The position numbers and the translations under genes are program-made. A stretch of 64,000 nucleotides of DNA from Brenneria roseae subsp. roseae (GTDB lineage: Bacteria; Pseudomonadota; Gammaproteobacteria; Enterobacterales; Enterobacteriaceae), in the NCBI RefSeq assembly GCF_003115845.1, contig NZ_KZ819026.1, positions 62,001 through 126,000 on the forward strand. Direction: 5' to 3'. Numbering within the stretch: the first letter of the stretch is position 1; the number at the start of each line of letters is the position of its first letter. A model generated the notes under the pieces. That model was not told where the DNA came from, ran no database searches, and saw only the letters and a program-made list of their open reading frames with translations. Positions 1-10,409 of the stretch are shown here, piece by piece.

Positions 1-133
1 CCCGTTGCCTGCATGGTAATGCGGAGAATTCCGTGCGCGGATGAATAAATCTTATGGCATCCTGTAGCGGGTATTTTCGTATTGTGATTTATGCTGTTAT
101 CTGTCTGAACTGAAAAGACAACTACATATTATT

Positions 134-640
134 ATGAATAAACAAGAATTTTATAAGGATTTAACCCGTGATTTGTCATCGCTGATCGCGGGAGAAAATC
201 GTTTTATAACAATACTGTCAAACAGTAGCGCATTACTATTTGAGCGTTTGGATGGGGTTAACTGGGCTGGTTTTTATCTACTGGAAAACGATACGCTGTT
301 CCTGGGACCTTTTCAGGGACGGGTTGCCTGTGTCCGTATTCCGGCGGGCAAAGGCGTATGCGGTCGGGCGATCGCTGAAAATCGAATCCAACGCGTAGAT
401 GATGTGCATGCCTTTCCCGGTCATATTGCCTGCGATGCAGCAAGTAACGCTGAAATTGTCCTGCCGCTGATAGTCAGCGGTCGATTGATCGGTGTTTTAG
501 ATATTGATAGCACGATTTATCAACGGTTTGACGCGGATGATGAAGAGGGTCTTAAAGCCGTGGTGAACGTACTTTGTGCTCAACTTGAAGAGAGCGATGT
601 GCTGACTTTTATCAATTCTCTCACGTTGAGACAAGGATAA
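134..640 (+). CDS. msrC: Free methionine-(R)-sulfoxide reductase MsrC (GAF domain)
   Basis: A cytosolic 168-residue protein that is almost entirely one GAF domain. The family reduces free L-methionine-(R)-sulfoxide using thioredoxin. Cysteines are at residues 66, 76 and 100. Their spacing (10 and 24) is the same as that of the three functional cysteines 84, 94 and 118 in the E. coli fRMsr enzyme, so the active site looks intact. The order msrC-proQ-prc is the same as around E. coli yebR. The Shine-Dalgarno before this ATG is weak, but family length supports the start. Bases 1-133 upstream show no gene. Confidence 0.92.
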   Translation: MNKQEFYKDLTRDLSSLIAGENRFITILSNSSALLFERLDGVNWAGFYLLENDTLFLGPFQGRVACVRIPAGKGVCGRAIAENRIQRVDDVHAFPGHIACDAASNAEIVLPLIVSGRLIGVLDIDSTIYQRFDADDEEGLKAVVNVLCAQLEESDVLTFINSLTLRQG

Positions 641-724
641 CGTAGCAATTGCTGATGGCGTCATTATAATGACGCCTGTTCATGCCTGCGCCGGTTGGCA
701 AACCCGTTGTAATCAGGAAATTTC

Positions 725-1459
725 ATGGAAAATCAACCTAAGTTGAACAGCAGTAAAGAAGTCATTGCCTTTTTGGCAGAGCGATTCCCGCTTTGTTTCA
801 CTACTGAGGGTGAAACTCGCCCGTTAAAGATCGGTATATTTCAAGATCTTGTTGAGCGCGTGCCGGAATCAGATAACGTGAGTAAAACGCAATTGCGTTC
901 TGCATTGAGGCTCTATACCTCAAGCTGGCGTTACCTGTACGGCGTTAAACTGGGCGCTCAGCGCGTGGATTTGGATGGAAATCCATGCGGCGAGTTGGAA
1001 CAGCAGCATGTCGATCATGCCCGTAAGCAACTGGAAGAAGCGAAAGCCCGGGTTCAGGCACAGCGTGCTGAGCAACTGGCCAAAAAACGCGAAGCAGCCG
1101 GGGAATCCGCCGAATCCGCTCGTACCCCACGTCCTCAGGGAAAGAGCGCGCCGCGTCGTGACCGTGATGGTGCCAACACCGCACCGCGTAAATCACGTCA
1201 GTCCTCGTTCCGCCAGTCGACGTCATCTTCTCAGCAATCCGTCAAAGCGCAGCCACGGCAGGCCAAACCCGCCGTCAGCGAGCCTCAGCGTGTTGCGGTT
1301 ACGGATGTTTCCAAACTGCAAATCGGTCAGGAAATCAAGGTCAGAGCCGGCAAAGATGCCATGGATGCTACTGTGCTTGAGATTGCCAAAGGTGAAGTCA
1401 GGGTTCAGTTGGCTTCAGGTCTGGCAATGATTGTGCGCGCAGAACATTTGCAGTTCTGA
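725..1459 (+). CDS. proQ: RNA chaperone ProQ
   Basis: A 244-residue FinO/ProQ-family RNA-binding protein, known in E. coli and Salmonella as a global chaperone of structured sRNAs and mRNA 3' ends. The N-terminal FinO-like domain spans about residues 5-120. A basic, Ser/Arg/Gln-rich low-complexity linker (about 120-185) follows, then a C-terminal Tudor-like domain (about 190-244) ending in IVRAEHLQF. The length is slightly above the E. coli protein because of the linker. The stop lies 19 bases before the prc start, so the two are probably cotranscribed, as in E. coli. Confidence 0.95.
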   Translation: MENQPKLNSSKEVIAFLAERFPLCFTTEGETRPLKIGIFQDLVERVPESDNVSKTQLRSALRLYTSSWRYLYGVKLGAQRVDLDGNPCGELEQQHVDHARKQLEEAKARVQAQRAEQLAKKREAAGESAESARTPRPQGKSAPRRDRDGANTAPRKSRQSSFRQSTSSSQQSVKAQPRQAKPAVSEPQRVAVTDVSKLQIGQEIKVRAGKDAMDATVLEIAKGEVRVQLASGLAMIVRAEHLQF

Positions 1460-1478
1460 TACGGAGGCCAACCTGGGC

Positions 1479-3506
1479 ATGAACAATTTAGTCAGAATGA
1501 CCGCCATTGCGGGTTTGCTGTTGACAGGCGTCAGTTTTGCAAATGTAAATGCAAATGAAAATATTACACGCGCTGAGCAAATTCCTCAGCTTCAGCAGGA
1601 GCCTCAGCATGCAACGGTAAGCGATCGCGTTGCGTCACGTTTCCTGCGCTCCCATTATCGTCAGTTCATGCTGGACGATCAGTTCTCCGAGAAGATTTTC
1701 TCCCGCTATCTCAATATGCTCGACTACAGCCACAATGTGTTGCTGGCATCGGATATTGCGCAGTTTTCCAATAAGAAAACGCAACTGGGCGAGGAGATCA
1801 AATCAGGTAAGCTGGATATCCCTTATGCGCTTTATAATCTGGCGCAAAAAAGACGTTTTGAACGTTACCAATACGCGTTGTCGTTACTGGAAAAGCCGAT
1901 GGACTTTACCGGCAACGACACCATCGATCTTGACCGCAGCAAAGCGCCCTGGCCGCAAAATGCGGGGGAGCTTAATCGGTTATGGGATGCCAAAGTCAAG
2001 TATGACTGGCTGAGCCTGAAACTGACCGGTAAAGATGACAAAGATATCAAAGAAACACTGACCAAACGTTATCAGTTTGCGATTCGCCGTCTGGCGCAGA
2101 GCAACAGCGAAGATGTTTTTCAGTTGGCCATGAATGCTTTTGCGCGGGAAATCGATCCGCACACCAGCTATCTCTCTCCAAGGAACACCGAACAGTTCAA
2201 TACGGAAATGAGCCTATCGCTGGAAGGTATTGGCGCGGTGTTGCAAATGGATGACGATTACACCGTGATTAACTCCATGGTGCCCGGCGGTCCGGCGGCG
2301 AAGAGCAAAAGCCTCTCCGTTGGCGATCGGGTGGTGGGCGTGGGGCAGACCGGCAAACCGATGGTGGACGTTATCGGCTGGCGGCTTGACGATGTTGTCG
2401 CATTGATTAAAGGGCCGAAAGGCAGCAAGGTTCGCCTGGAAATTCTGCCGGCGGGTAAAGGGACGAAAACCCGGACGGTGACGTTGACGCGTGAACGCAT
2501 TCGTCTTGAAGACCGTGCGGTGAAGATGTCGGTCAAGAATGTCGGCAAAGAGAAGGTTGGCGTACTGGATATCCCTGGTTTCTATGTCGGCCTGACGGAT
2601 GACGTCAAGGTTCAACTACAGAAGCTGGAAAAACAGCATGTCAGCAGCATTGTTATTGATCTGCGCAGCAACGGCGGCGGCGCGCTGACGGAAGCGGTCG
2701 GTTTGTCCGGTCTGTTTATTCCGAGCGGCCCGGTTGTTCAGATTCGCGATAATAACGGTAAAATTCGTGAAGATAGCGATACTGACGGCATAGTGTATTA
2801 CAAAGGACCGCTGGTGGTGCTGGTAGACCGTTTCAGCGCATCCGCATCGGAAATCTTTGCGGCGGCGATGCAGGACTATGGCCGTGCGCTGATTGTGGGC
2901 GAACCGACTTTTGGTAAAGGTACGGTACAGCAGTATCGCTCGCTGAACCGCATTTACGATCAGATGTTGCGTCCTGACTGGCCGGCGTTAGGGTCTGTTC
3001 AGTATACGATTCAGAAATTTTATCGTATCAATGGCGGCAGCACGCAGATGAGAGGCGTCACGCCAGATGTGATGATGCCAACCGGAACGGAAACGGTTGA
3101 TACCGGTGAGAAGTTTGAAGATAACGCGCTGCCGTGGGATAGCATTAAAGCCGCTAACTACACGAAGAGCGGCGATCTGAAACCGCTGATCGGTTCGCTG
3201 AACGAGTATCATCAGGAGCGGATTGCCAAAGATCCTGAATTCCAGTATGTCGCTCAGGATATCGCGCGCTATAACTCGACGAAAGACAAACGCAACACGG
3301 TGTCGCTCAACCTTGCTCAGCGTGAGAAGGAAAATGAAGACGACGAAGCGATGCGTCTGGGACGAATCAACGAGCGTCTGGCAAGGGAAGGTAAAAAACC
3401 GCTGAAATCACTGGAAGATCTGCCAAAAGATTATCAGGCACCCGATCCTTACCTGGATGAAACGGTACACATTGCGCAGGATTTGGCGCAGGAGCAAAAA
3501 GAGTAA
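1479..3506 (+). CDS. prc: Carboxy-terminal tail-specific protease Prc (Tsp)
   Basis: A periplasmic S41-family serine protease that trims C-terminal tails, including FtsI and MepS in E. coli. I start it at the ATG at 1479 (675 aa): it follows GGAGG, and the signal peptide begins directly (MNNLVRMTAIAGLLL, predicted cleavage near residue 22-24). A longer in-frame reading would overlap proQ. A PDZ-like segment is at about residues 235-325. The catalytic pair is visible as SASASEIF (probable Ser455) and FGKGT (Lys480), with the same 25-residue spacing as E. coli Ser/Lys. The C-terminal region is charged. Confidence 0.95.
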   Translation: MNNLVRMTAIAGLLLTGVSFANVNANENITRAEQIPQLQQEPQHATVSDRVASRFLRSHYRQFMLDDQFSEKIFSRYLNMLDYSHNVLLASDIAQFSNKKTQLGEEIKSGKLDIPYALYNLAQKRRFERYQYALSLLEKPMDFTGNDTIDLDRSKAPWPQNAGELNRLWDAKVKYDWLSLKLTGKDDKDIKETLTKRYQFAIRRLAQSNSEDVFQLAMNAFAREIDPHTSYLSPRNTEQFNTEMSLSLEGIGAVLQMDDDYTVINSMVPGGPAAKSKSLSVGDRVVGVGQTGKPMVDVIGWRLDDVVALIKGPKGSKVRLEILPAGKGTKTRTVTLTRERIRLEDRAVKMSVKNVGKEKVGVLDIPGFYVGLTDDVKVQLQKLEKQHVSSIVIDLRSNGGGALTEAVGLSGLFIPSGPVVQIRDNNGKIREDSDTDGIVYYKGPLVVLVDRFSASASEIFAAAMQDYGRALIVGEPTFGKGTVQQYRSLNRIYDQMLRPDWPALGSVQYTIQKFYRINGGSTQMRGVTPDVMMPTGTETVDTGEKFEDNALPWDSIKAANYTKSGDLKPLIGSLNEYHQERIAKDPEFQYVAQDIARYNSTKDKRNTVSLNLAQREKENEDDEAMRLGRINERLAREGKKPLKSLEDLPKDYQAPDPYLDETVHIAQDLAQEQKE

Positions 3507-3531
3507 ATCTCTCTGTTTGCTTGCTTTTGCC

Positions 3532-3557
3532 AACCCTCCCCTGCGAAGGGGAGGGTT
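3532..3557. terminator. Inverted repeat between convergent prc and potD
   Basis: A perfect 11-bp stem (AACCCTCCCCT / AGGGGAGGGTT) with a GCGA loop lies between the converging prc and potD genes. There is no strong U-tract on either side, so its role as a terminator is inferred from position and stem strength. Confidence 0.6.
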
Positions 3558-3574
3558 GAGTAAGCATCAAAAGA

Positions 3575-4618
3575 TTAACGACCCGCTTTCAACTGCTGAA
3601 AATAGGTTTCGTACAGCGTGCTGGCGCTGCCAACATCGTTTTGCCACTCACCTTTATTGATTGTTTCTTCATCCGGATACAGCGTTTTGTCACCTGACAC
3701 CTCGGCAGGCAGCAGTTTCTTCGCTGCAAGATTCGGTGTGGGGTAACCAATGGTCTCAGCTACCTGTGCGGCAATCTCGGGACGCAACAGGAAGTTAATC
3801 ATTTTCATCGCGCCATCGACGTTTTTAGCATTAGCCGGGATAGCCAGACTGTCCATCCAGAAAATACCGCCTTCTTGCGGCCAGACCACATCCAACGGGG
3901 TACCCGACTGACGGGCGACATACGCGGAACCGTTCCAGACCATTCCCAGATTCACTTCACCTTCCATAAACGGATTACCCGGATTATCGGAATTGAAGGT
4001 CAATACGTTAGGCATTAATTTCTTCAGTTCGTTATAGGCGGCTTCAATCTCTTTCGGATCGGTGGTATTGGCGGAATAGCCCAGCTTACGCAGCGCAATC
4101 TGGAACACTTCGCGAGCATCATCAGTCAGCAGCAGGCTGTTTTTATACTTGGTGTCCCACAGATCGGCCCAGCGAGTGACGCTGGCCGGGTCGATAGCGT
4201 CAACGTTAACGCCAATTGCCGTTGCGCCCCAAATATAGGGGACGGAGTATTCGTTGTCAGGGTCAAAGGATTTGTGCAACAGATTCGGATCAAGATTGTG
4301 GAAGTTGTTGAGCTTGCTGGTATCAATCTTTTGCAGCATGCCCTCTTTGCTCATTTTGGAGATGAAATAGGTAGAAGGCACGACCAGATCGTAGGCGCTG
4401 TCCTGATAGGTTTTCAGCTTGGCATACATGCTTTCGTTGGATTCATAGGTGGAATAAATCACCTTGATGCCCGTTTCCCTGGTGAACTGTTCCAGCAGTC
4501 CGGGCGGTACATACTCTGTCCAGTTATAGAAATAAAGAGTTTTACCGTCGTTGGCATTGGCGCTGCTAAGCCCCAAAGCCAGCGTGCAGGCTGCCAGCAG
4601 ATGTGACCACGTCTTCAT
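3575..4618 (-). CDS. potD: Spermidine/putrescine ABC transporter, periplasmic binding protein PotD
   Basis: A 347-residue solute-binding protein with a typical signal peptide (about residues 1-22, ending SSANA). The family motif YFYNWTEYVPPGLLEQF follows, then an FMEGEVNLGMVWNGSAYVA segment that lines the polyamine site in E. coli PotD. It delivers spermidine (preferred) and putrescine to PotABC in the inner membrane. It is the last gene of a minus-strand potABCD run. The 130-base gap after potC is larger than the other junctions and could hold its own signals, although I see no clear promoter there. Confidence 0.95.
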   Translation of the reverse strand: MKTWSHLLAACTLALGLSSANANDGKTLYFYNWTEYVPPGLLEQFTRETGIKVIYSTYESNESMYAKLKTYQDSAYDLVVPSTYFISKMSKEGMLQKIDTSKLNNFHNLDPNLLHKSFDPDNEYSVPYIWGATAIGVNVDAIDPASVTRWADLWDTKYKNSLLLTDDAREVFQIALRKLGYSANTTDPKEIEAAYNELKKLMPNVLTFNSDNPGNPFMEGEVNLGMVWNGSAYVARQSGTPLDVVWPQEGGIFWMDSLAIPANAKNVDGAMKMINFLLRPEIAAQVAETIGYPTPNLAAKKLLPAEVSGDKTLYPDEETINKGEWQNDVGSASTLYETYFQQLKAGR

Positions 4619-4748
4619 ATTGTTTATCTCCTTAAATTTCCCAAAGGATACATACCGCTATTTTAAAACCTGTTGGGTATAAGTATTACAGGCTAGTGAT
4701 TAAATGTGATGTAGTTTTCCTAATCCTGGTTTTGCCATGCATTCCATA

Positions 4749-5525
4749 TTATTTCCTGGTACGGTCGCGCAGGATCAACTGACTGCTGAGAACCAAAAGT
4801 AACGATAATATGAGCAACATCGTCGCCAGCGCGTTGACTTCCGGAGAAACCCCAACCTTGACCATCGAGTATATTTTCAACGGCAGAATTTCATATGTCG
4901 GGCCGGTGACAAAAGACGATACGACCACGTCGTCCATGGATAAGGTGAAACTGAGTAACCAGCCGGCAGCAACCGCCGGCATGGCTAACGGCAGAATGAT
5001 TTTTCGCAGAATTATGACTTCACTCGCGCCCAAATCGCGGGCCGCCTCCAGCATTCGAACATCGAATCCTTTCAGACGCGAATAGACGGTTATCACGACG
5101 AAAGGCAGACAGAATGTAATATGAGAAAACAGCAGCGACCAGAATCCCAGTGAAATCCCCAACAGCATAAATAGCACCAGCAGGGAGATCGCCATGACGA
5201 TATCGGGTGACATCATCACGACGAACAACATGCCGCTGACGAACGGTTTACCACGAAAGCGATAGCGATAGAGCGCAACGGCGGTCAGAGAGCCGATCAA
5301 CGTGGCAAAGGTAGCGGAAAAAACCGCCATAGTCAGCGAATGCTGGGCGGCCTGCAACAGGCTGTCGTTGTTCAGCAGCCGGCGATACCAGTCCAGCGTA
5401 AAGCCTTGCCAGTTAATGCCGAAGCGTGCCTGATTGAAGGAGTTCACAATTAAAATAATGATGGGAATGTACAGATAGGCGTAGATGATAGACATAAATC
5501 CGCCACGCAACAGGCGTCCAATCAT
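4749..5525 (-). CDS. potC: Spermidine/putrescine ABC transporter permease PotC
   Basis: A 258-residue inner-membrane permease with six predicted transmembrane segments and the EAA loop ([17 protein letters not shown]) that docks on the ATPase PotA. The start ATG overlaps the potB stop by 4 bases, which indicates translational coupling. It is paralogous to PotB and forms the heterodimeric channel with it. Confidence 0.94.
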   Translation of the reverse strand: MIGRLLRGGFMSIIYAYLYIPIIILIVNSFNQARFGINWQGFTLDWYRRLLNNDSLLQAAQHSLTMAVFSATFATLIGSLTAVALYRYRFRGKPFVSGMLFVVMMSPDIVMAISLLVLFMLLGISLGFWSLLFSHITFCLPFVVITVYSRLKGFDVRMLEAARDLGASEVIILRKIILPLAMPAVAAGWLLSFTLSMDDVVVSSFVTGPTYEILPLKIYSMVKVGVSPEVNALATMLLILSLLLVLSSQLILRDRTRK

Positions 5526-6382
5526 GCCAGTTCCTCTTTCTTGTTCAGCAGGCGGGCCGTGCGGTAGTAGATAAACAGCAGTACCCCCATGATTAAGGTC
5601 AGGCAGATACTGGTCGCTGCGCCAAATGGCCAGTCACGAATGTTAAGGAACTGACTTTTGATGACATTACCAATCAGCAGGTTTTTGGCTCCGCCCATCA
5701 GGTCTGCGACGAAGAACAGCCCCATTGCCGGCAACAGCACCAGCAAACAGCCCGCAATGATCCCCGGCATGGTCAGCGGAATGACGATACGGATGAATGC
5801 CTGCCACTTGTTGGCGCCCAGATCGCGGGCGGCTTCGAGATACGCCTTATCCAGTTTCTCGATGCTTGAATAGAGCGGCAGCACCATAAAAGGCAGCAGG
5901 ATGTAGATCAGGCCGAGCACCACCGCTTCGGAGGTGTACATAATGCGTAAGGGGGCATCAATGATGCCGGTCCACATCAGGAATTCATTCAAATGTCCGC
6001 GCGTGCTCAGAAATATTTTCAGCCCATAAATGCGAATCAGTGAATTTGTCCAGAAAGGGACAATCAGCAAAAACATCATCAGCGGGCGGATTCGTTCTGG
6101 CAGGCGGGCCAGGATAAAGGCGAAGGGATAGCCCAGAATCAGGCAGCAAAGCGTCGCGATCGCCGCCATATTCAACGAATGCAGCAGAACCGAGGCGTAC
6201 ATGGGATCGGCAAGACGGGCGTAATTGTCCAGCGTGAACACCAGACTAACCAGATCGGTATCGTCACGGGTCAGGAAACTGGTGCCGATAATCATCAGAT
6301 TCGGCATGAAAACGAACAGCGCCAGCCAGGCGACGATGATCGTGATAATAGCGTTCTGAAAGCGTTTACGCGGCTTCTTCAT
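5522..6382 (-). CDS. potB: Spermidine/putrescine ABC transporter permease PotB
   Basis: A 286-residue permease with six predicted transmembrane helices and an EAA loop ([17 protein letters not shown]). The C-terminal signature includes [15 protein letters not shown], typical of PotB. The first codon overlaps potA by 17 bases. Together with PotC it forms the transmembrane pathway for polyamines. Confidence 0.94.
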   Translation of the reverse strand: MKKPRKRFQNAIITIIVAWLALFVFMPNLMIIGTSFLTRDDTDLVSLVFTLDNYARLADPMYASVLLHSLNMAAIATLCCLILGYPFAFILARLPERIRPLMMFLLIVPFWTNSLIRIYGLKIFLSTRGHLNEFLMWTGIIDAPLRIMYTSEAVVLGLIYILLPFMVLPLYSSIEKLDKAYLEAARDLGANKWQAFIRIVIPLTMPGIIAGCLLVLLPAMGLFFVADLMGGAKNLLIGNVIKSQFLNIRDWPFGAATSICLTLIMGVLLFIYYRTARLLNKKEELA

Positions 6383-7481
6383 CGTGCAGAACGACCTCCC
6401 AACTTTCGACCCAGGTCACGGCGACTTTCTGATCGAGCGAGTGATCAAAATCAGGGTCGTCCTCATTGAAGAACTCACTGACCATCACCATTTTGCCGTT
6501 CTCAAGCTCAATGTTGGATTCCAGCGTCATGCCTTTGTAATTTCGCTCGCGCACATACCCGATGATCCCCTCGGCCTGCGTGCTGTCATTGATTTCCTCC
6601 ACCCGCAGGTCTTCCGGTCGCAGTAACACGTTGAGGTGCTGCCCGATGCTAACCGGGAAATTGACCGTAACCACGCACTCGTGTTCTTCCACACGAGCGC
6701 GTACCCGCTGTTCGTCAATTTGTTCTAACACGATGGCGTCAAGCCTATTGATTTCACCGATAAAGCTGGCCACAAACAGGTTCTTCGGCTCTTCATAGAT
6801 TTCTCGCGGCGTACCGTCCTGCTCAATACGGCCATCGCGCATCACCACGATGCGGTCAGACATGGTGAGCGCTTCTTCCTGATCGTGCGTCACAAAAATA
6901 AACGTAATGCCCAGCGTACGTTGCAGGGCTTTCAGTTCATTTTGCATCTGCTTGCGCAGCTTGTAGTCGAGCGCCGAAAGCGATTCATCCAGCAGCAGAA
7001 CTTTCGGCTGATTGACGACCGCCCGGGCAATCGCCACGCGCTGCTGCTGGCCGCCGGAAAGTTGGTGAGGACGACGTTGCGCCAGACTGTCCAGTTGCAC
7101 CATCTTCAGGGCTTCAATCACGCGCGGGGTAATTTCGGCCGCCGGCGTTTTCTGCATCCGCAGGCCGAAGGCAACATTGTCAAAAACGCTAAGGTGAGGA
7201 AATAGGGCGTAGCTTTGGAATACGGTATTAATGTACCGCTGCTCGGCAGGCTGGTGGGTAATATCCTGTTTTTCTAATATAACATTGCCGCTATCTACGG
7301 TTTCCAGACCGGCGATTAACCGTAATACGGTGGTTTTACCACAGCCGGAGGGGCCGAGAATGGTCAGAAACTCGCCGTTATTAATGGTGAGATTAAAGTG
7401 AGAAATGATGTCTTTGCCATCAAAACTTTTATGGACATCGATCAACTCGACGACCGGTGTAGCGCAAGCGTTATCTTTCAT
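6366..7481 (-). CDS. potA: Spermidine/putrescine ABC transporter ATPase PotA
   Basis: A 371-residue ABC ATPase. Walker A is GPSGCGKTT, the signature is LSGGQQQR, and Walker B is [12 protein letters not shown]. The C-terminal part (after about residue 240) is the TOBE-like regulatory domain. I use the ATG at 7481 ([14 protein letters not shown]), because upstream in-frame residues do not resemble the family. It is the first gene of the operon and diverges from pepT across a 420-base intergenic region. Confidence 0.95.
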   Translation of the reverse strand: MKDNACATPVVELIDVHKSFDGKDIISHFNLTINNGEFLTILGPSGCGKTTVLRLIAGLETVDSGNVILEKQDITHQPAEQRYINTVFQSYALFPHLSVFDNVAFGLRMQKTPAAEITPRVIEALKMVQLDSLAQRRPHQLSGGQQQRVAIARAVVNQPKVLLLDESLSALDYKLRKQMQNELKALQRTLGITFIFVTHDQEEALTMSDRIVVMRDGRIEQDGTPREIYEEPKNLFVASFIGEINRLDAIVLEQIDEQRVRARVEEHECVVTVNFPVSIGQHLNVLLRPEDLRVEEINDSTQAEGIIGYVRERNYKGMTLESNIELENGKMVMVSEFFNEDDPDFDHSLDQKVAVTWVESWEVVLHDEEAA

Positions 7482-7901
7482 TAAGGTATTGCTCTGTTTC
7501 CAAGTATGGCGTGTCCACGGAAGATCCGCTGTGATGCATGCCAAGGGTTATCACCTTTCAGCCTACGAACTCAGTTGAGGGCGGCATTTTACGGGAAACG
7601 ATGCTCAACGCCAACTTGTGTTGGCATACTTCTGACCGGGAATCTGGATTGCCTGATAAAAGGGGGCGGGGGAATGATATCTGAATATTTCATGATTGTT
7701 CTTTTTTTGATGATAATCTGTGAAATATGGCCGGTGGGGCAACGTCTTTGTCGTATTTTGCTACCTTGAAAACGAGGCTGAATAGTGGAAATTACGGTTT
7801 TCCCGCTTCAGGGCGCTAACACAGTAAAAACTGACCTGACGCAATATCTGCGTTGATAGCCATCCTCATAATGCAAAACAGGGCTCCAGAGGGCAATAGA
7901 G
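7482..7901. other. Divergent potA-pepT intergenic region
   Basis: These 420 bases separate divergent potA and pepT and must carry both promoters. I see no convincing gene. A short plus-strand ORF (7506-7769) lacks family resemblance. One FNR-like box is annotated separately at 7707. Confidence 0.6.
7707..7720 (+). promoter_or_regulatory. Candidate FNR box upstream of pepT
   Basis: The sequence TTGATGATAATCTG matches the FNR consensus TTGAT-N4-ATCAA at 8 of 10 positions. pepT in Salmonella is a known anaerobically induced, FNR-dependent gene, which makes the match more believable. The distance to the pepT start (about 180 bases) implies a long leader. Confidence 0.45.
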
Positions 7902-9137
7902 ATGGATAAATTACTCGACAGGTTTTTAAACTACGTTTCTTTTGATACTCAGTCAAAATCCGGCGTTCGGCAGGTACCGAGTACAGAAGGACAACTCAGA
8001 CTGGCGCGTGCTTTGCAACAGGAACTGCTGGAGTTGGGATTTGAACAGGTAACGCTTAGCAAACATGGCTGCGTGATGGCGACGCTGCCTGCGAATGTCG
8101 CCTGGGCGGTGCCGACCATCGGTTTTATTTCTCATATGGACACGTCGCCTGATTACACCGGGAAAAATGTCAATCCGCAAATACTGGAAAACTATCGCGG
8201 CGGTGATATTGCGTTGGGGATTGGTGACGAGGTGCTGTCGCCGGTGATGTTCCCGGTGTTGCATCAACTGTTAGGTCATACGCTGATTACCACCGACGGC
8301 AAAACGCTGCTGGGTGCGGATGATAAGGCGGGAATTGCCGAAATTATCACGGCGATGATGCGATTGAAAAAACGTCAGGTGGCGCATGGGGAAATTCGCA
8401 TTGCGTTTACGCCCGATGAAGAAATCGGCAAAGGGGCACAGTTCTTTGATGTGAAGACATTTAATGCGCAGTGGGCCTATACCGTTGACGGCGGCGGCGT
8501 TGGTGAACTGGAGTATGAAAACTTTAATGCCGCCTCGGTGACCGTAAAAATTGTTGGTAATAACGTGCATCCAGGCAGCGCCAAAGGCGTGATGGTGAAT
8601 GCGCTGACGCTGGCGTCTCGTTTCCATCAGGAAGTCCCTGCCGAGGAGTCTCCCGAAAAGACCTCGGGTTATCAGGGGTTCTATCATTTGCACAGTGTCA
8701 AAGGTGTGGTGGAACGCGCGGAAATGCACTATATCGTGCGTGATTTTGAGCGTTCGGGCTTTGAACGACGCAAACAGAAGATGATCGACATCGCCGAAAA
8801 AGTAGGGGCGGGTCTGCATCCCGATTGTTATATCGAGGTGACGATAACCGACAGCTATTACAATATGCGGGAACAGGTCGAGCAACATCCGCATATTATT
8901 GCGCTGGCGCAGCAGGCCATGCGGGATTGCGATATTGAACCTGTTCTCAAACCGATTCGTGGCGGAACCGATGGCGCGCACCTGTCGTTTCAGGGGTTAC
9001 CGTGCCCGAATTTGTTTACCGGCGGATACAATTACCATGGAAAGCATGAGTTTGTGACGCTGGAAGGTATGGAGCAGGCGGTATCCGTCATCATGAGAAT
9101 TGCCGAATTGACCGCCCAGCGGGCCAAACCACAGTAA
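7902..9137 (+). CDS. pepT: Peptidase T (tripeptide aminopeptidase)
   Basis: A 411-residue cytosolic M20-family zinc aminopeptidase that releases the N-terminal residue from tripeptides. Metal-site motifs are visible: [19 protein letters not shown] (bridging Asp), the catalytic acid segment [10 protein letters not shown], and the distal His in [11 protein letters not shown]. The length agrees with the E. coli enzyme. A ribosome site (GAGGG) precedes the ATG. It is a single-gene unit ending in a strong terminator. Confidence 0.95.
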   Translation: MDKLLDRFLNYVSFDTQSKSGVRQVPSTEGQLRLARALQQELLELGFEQVTLSKHGCVMATLPANVAWAVPTIGFISHMDTSPDYTGKNVNPQILENYRGGDIALGIGDEVLSPVMFPVLHQLLGHTLITTDGKTLLGADDKAGIAEIITAMMRLKKRQVAHGEIRIAFTPDEEIGKGAQFFDVKTFNAQWAYTVDGGGVGELEYENFNAASVTVKIVGNNVHPGSAKGVMVNALTLASRFHQEVPAEESPEKTSGYQGFYHLHSVKGVVERAEMHYIVRDFERSGFERRKQKMIDIAEKVGAGLHPDCYIEVTITDSYYNMREQVEQHPHIIALAQQAMRDCDIEPVLKPIRGGTDGAHLSFQGLPCPNLFTGGYNYHGKHEFVTLEGMEQAVSVIMRIAELTAQRAKPQ

Positions 9138-9174
9138 GCCTATTTTATCGCGCTGTCGGCATAATAAAAAACCA

Positions 9175-9200
9175 AAGGCGGGGGAAACCCCGCCTTATTT
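9175..9200 (+). terminator. pepT/roxA terminator
   Basis: The stem AAGGCGGGG / CCCCGCCTT closes a 4-base loop and is followed on plus by TATTT. On the minus strand the same stem is followed by a T-rich run, so it probably serves both the pepT and the convergent roxA transcripts. Confidence 0.75.
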
Positions 9201-9219
9201 CTATCTATCATCCTGGAGA

Positions 9220-10341
9220 TTAATCGGCGAAATACCAGTAGCCGCTGTTAACCAGAACGGTAAGCTGGGCCAGGAACGACGGATCGTCCAACGCTTCACC
9301 CAACAAGGATGCATCAATAGCATAGTGCTCAGCCAGCGCGAATGCGGCCTGCTTGTGCGGCGTATCGATTTTTTCGCCGTTCACAAAACAGCCATCACCG
9401 ACGCACAGGACGCGTAACCCGCCCAGACGACGTAATTGCTCACCCTGTTGCAGATACTCGTAGACTTCACCCGCCTGATAAGGCGGTTCCGGCGGCGCGA
9501 GATCGAGCTCATGACGAGATTGAGAAATAAATTCACCAAACCAATTCTGGAAATGTTCTGGCTGCTGAACCAGCTCCAACATCATTTTCTGTAGCTCGTC
9601 CATCTCTTGCGGCAGAATGGTTGCCGGATGCTCACGCGAGGGAATTGACGGATCGCTGTAGCGATGGCTGCCAAGTTCACGGGAAAGCACATAGTCGGCA
9701 AAACCACTCACCAGCTCACGCGCATTCGGGGCACGGAAGCCAACGGAGTAGTTGAGCGCGTTTTCCAGCGAATAGCCCTCGTGCGGGAAACCGGGTGGAA
9801 TATACAGAATATCGCCGGGTTCCATTTCTTCATCAATGATGGCATCGAACGGATCGACCTGTAGCAGGTCAGGATGAGGAGAATGCTGCTTCATCGGGAT
9901 CTTTTCGCCCACGCGCCAGCGGCGGCGTCCGGTACCCTGAATGATGAACACGTCATATTGATCCAGATGAGGGCCAACGCCGCCGCCGGGAACGGAGAAA
10001 GAGATCATCAGGTCATCCATGCGCCAGTCCGGTAGCTGGCGGAAAGGGCGCATCAGCGCTGCGGAAGGCTCATGCCAGTGGTCGACGGCCTGAACCAACA
10101 GCGACCAGTTGGTCTCACCCAAATGATCGAAACTTTCAAAAGGACCGTGGCTGACCTGCCAGCGGCCATTGTTGTGGCTCACCAGACGGCTATCGACCTC
10201 ATTTTCCAGCGCCAGACCTGCCAGTTCATCAGGAGAAATCGGATCAATGAAATTCGTGAAGCCGTGTTTGATAATGACCGGGCGTTTTTGCCAGTAGCGC
10301 GCAAAAAAATCCTGCCAGTCGAGATTGAGCTGATAGTCCAT
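9220..10341 (-). CDS. roxA: 50S ribosomal protein L16 arginine 3-hydroxylase RoxA (YcfD)
   Basis: A 373-residue JmjC/cupin 2-oxoglutarate- and Fe(II)-dependent oxygenase that hydroxylates Arg81 of ribosomal protein L16. The iron ligands fall exactly at the E. coli positions: His125 and Asp127 in PHLDQYD and His187 in PPGFPHEGYS. I choose the ATG at 10341 (MDYQLNLDWQDFF). The longer in-frame extension has no family match. It lies downstream of phoQ on the same strand with a 68-base gap. Confidence 0.93.
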   Translation of the reverse strand: MDYQLNLDWQDFFARYWQKRPVIIKHGFTNFIDPISPDELAGLALENEVDSRLVSHNNGRWQVSHGPFESFDHLGETNWSLLVQAVDHWHEPSAALMRPFRQLPDWRMDDLMISFSVPGGGVGPHLDQYDVFIIQGTGRRRWRVGEKIPMKQHSPHPDLLQVDPFDAIIDEEMEPGDILYIPPGFPHEGYSLENALNYSVGFRAPNARELVSGFADYVLSRELGSHRYSDPSIPSREHPATILPQEMDELQKMMLELVQQPEHFQNWFGEFISQSRHELDLAPPEPPYQAGEVYEYLQQGEQLRRLGGLRVLCVGDGCFVNGEKIDTPHKQAAFALAEHYAIDASLLGEALDDPSFLAQLTVLVNSGYWYFAD

Positions 10342-10409
10342 ACCATATTTCCCAGGAAACAAGAGGCTGGAAGCAATTATAGCGGAAGCGCCGTCAGCTG
10401 TACTGACTT

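Noticed and set aside
8271..8981. 236-codon minus-strand ORF
   Set aside because: It is antisense to pepT, rich in His/Arg/Phe as typical of reverse reading of a coding gene, and pepT is certain.
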